Of a DNA stretch of 64,000 nt, positions 63,659 to 64,000 are shown piece after piece. The stretch comes from Bacteroides sp. (lineage in GTDB: Bacteria > Bacteroidota > Bacteroidia > Bacteroidales > Bacteroidaceae): positions 17,591 to 81,590 of the forward strand of contig NZ_JAQVBV010000023.1 of the NCBI RefSeq assembly GCF_028690125.1, written 5' to 3'. The stretch's first letter is position 1. Every line of letters begins with the position of its first letter. The notes under the pieces are model-generated. The model saw nothing but the letters and a program-made list of their open reading frames with translations. It was not told the origin of the DNA and made no database searches. Both the position numbers and the translations under genes were made by a program.

Positions 63659-63982
63659 TCACCAATCTATATCTTCGATTTCACGTCCCTGATACAGCAA
63701 AAGTTGTTTATGAAGTGAGTCTAGTTCACGTCTCATATCTTCCATTCTGTCCAGCAAGTGATGAATAGCGTCGATACCCTCCATATTAATGGATAAGTCA
63801 TAATACATCCGACTATAACGCTCCACCTCAGGAAGTTGTGACACGAGCAGATAATGCTCTCCATCTTCGGCACGTACTTCAATCAAACCACCTTCTTCCA
63901 ACAAATCTATAAATGAAGGCTCAATATGACATTTGTGACAGTATTCACTGACAATAATTAATTCGGTCTGCATAGTGCTCAT
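63659..63982 (-). CDS. cbpM: CbpM-like chaperone modulator
   Basis: This 107-residue cytoplasmic protein matches CbpM/MerR-like modulators, which bind and restrain the DnaJ-like CbpA. A helix-turn-helix-like start (ELIIVSEYCHKCHIEPSFIDLLEEGGLIEV) leads into YYDLSINMEGIDAIHHLLDR and a long coiled helix (DMRRELDSLHKQLLLY). The usual partner gene is directly upstream, here just beyond the window edge on the minus strand. Two ATGs (63982 and 63973) are possible starts. Confidence 0.85.
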   Translation of the reverse strand: MSTMQTELIIVSEYCHKCHIEPSFIDLLEEGGLIEVRAEDGEHYLLVSQLPEVERYSRMYYDLSINMEGIDAIHHLLDRMEDMRRELDSLHKQLLLYQGREIEDIDW

Positions 63983-64000
63983 TCATTTTAGTTCATACTC

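Noticed and set aside
1..64000. tRNA, rRNA, transposase or integrase genes
   Set aside because: None could be recognised by reading; a covariance-model search was not possible.

Overview
This window looks like chromosomal DNA from a gut Bacteroides close to B. thetaiotaomicron. The evidence is the TAnnTTTG-type promoter elements, the three hybrid two-component regulators, the SusC/SusD pairs and many SPII lipoproteins. From memory, the order nifJ, sugar-binding hybrid regulator, fructokinase, hexose transporter, then etfB-etfA-acyl-CoA dehydrogenase further along resembles the B. thetaiotaomicron BT1747-BT1806 region. The species cannot be fixed from the window alone.

Left part (1-22 kb). 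The end of purL is followed by an orphan hybrid regulator that runs directly into two half-size chromate-family transporters. Two paralogous GHL10/DUF187 lipid-exported glycosidase-like proteins flank uvrA and a three-gene cstA operon. Next come an ATP-grasp-like gene and an AAA ATPase sharing a divergent promoter, two tandem DUF4870 membrane proteins and pyruvate:ferredoxin oxidoreductase (nifJ), then a small membrane protein and a short alkyltransferase-like protein that converge and overlap.

Middle part (22-37.6 kb). A periplasmic-binding-protein hybrid regulator, a fructokinase and a fucP-like MFS permease form a reduced fructose regulon with no SusCD or GH32 genes. After it come an aldose epimerase-like protein, a patatin and a CPA2 antiporter (overlapping pair), a C1 peptidase, a decayed LytTR gene, an outer-membrane barrel protein and an HU-like DNA-binding protein. 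The region upstream of the HU-like gene is filled by 21-22 bp periodic repeats around a perfect 33-bp inverted repeat. Next to it is a small glycine-rich ORF with an in-frame TGA that overlaps a small membrane-protein gene.

Right part (38-64 kb). A complete polysaccharide utilization locus lies on the minus strand: hybrid regulator, NAGPA-like lipoprotein, SusC, SusD, SusC, SusD, fimbrillin/beta-helix lipoprotein, GH20 hexosaminidase. It is probably one seven-gene operon driven from a promoter near 53.83 kb. Beyond it are etfB-etfA-tonB-acyl-CoA dehydrogenase, free methionine-R-sulfoxide reductase and a CbpM-like protein whose DnaJ partner would lie outside the window.

Remnants not visible as ordinary ORFs include an alpha-2-macroglobulin C-terminus near 22.5 kb, the LytTR pseudogene at 35 kb and coding-like repeats at 37.9 kb. 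No tRNA, rRNA, CRISPR array, insertion sequence or transposase was recognised.
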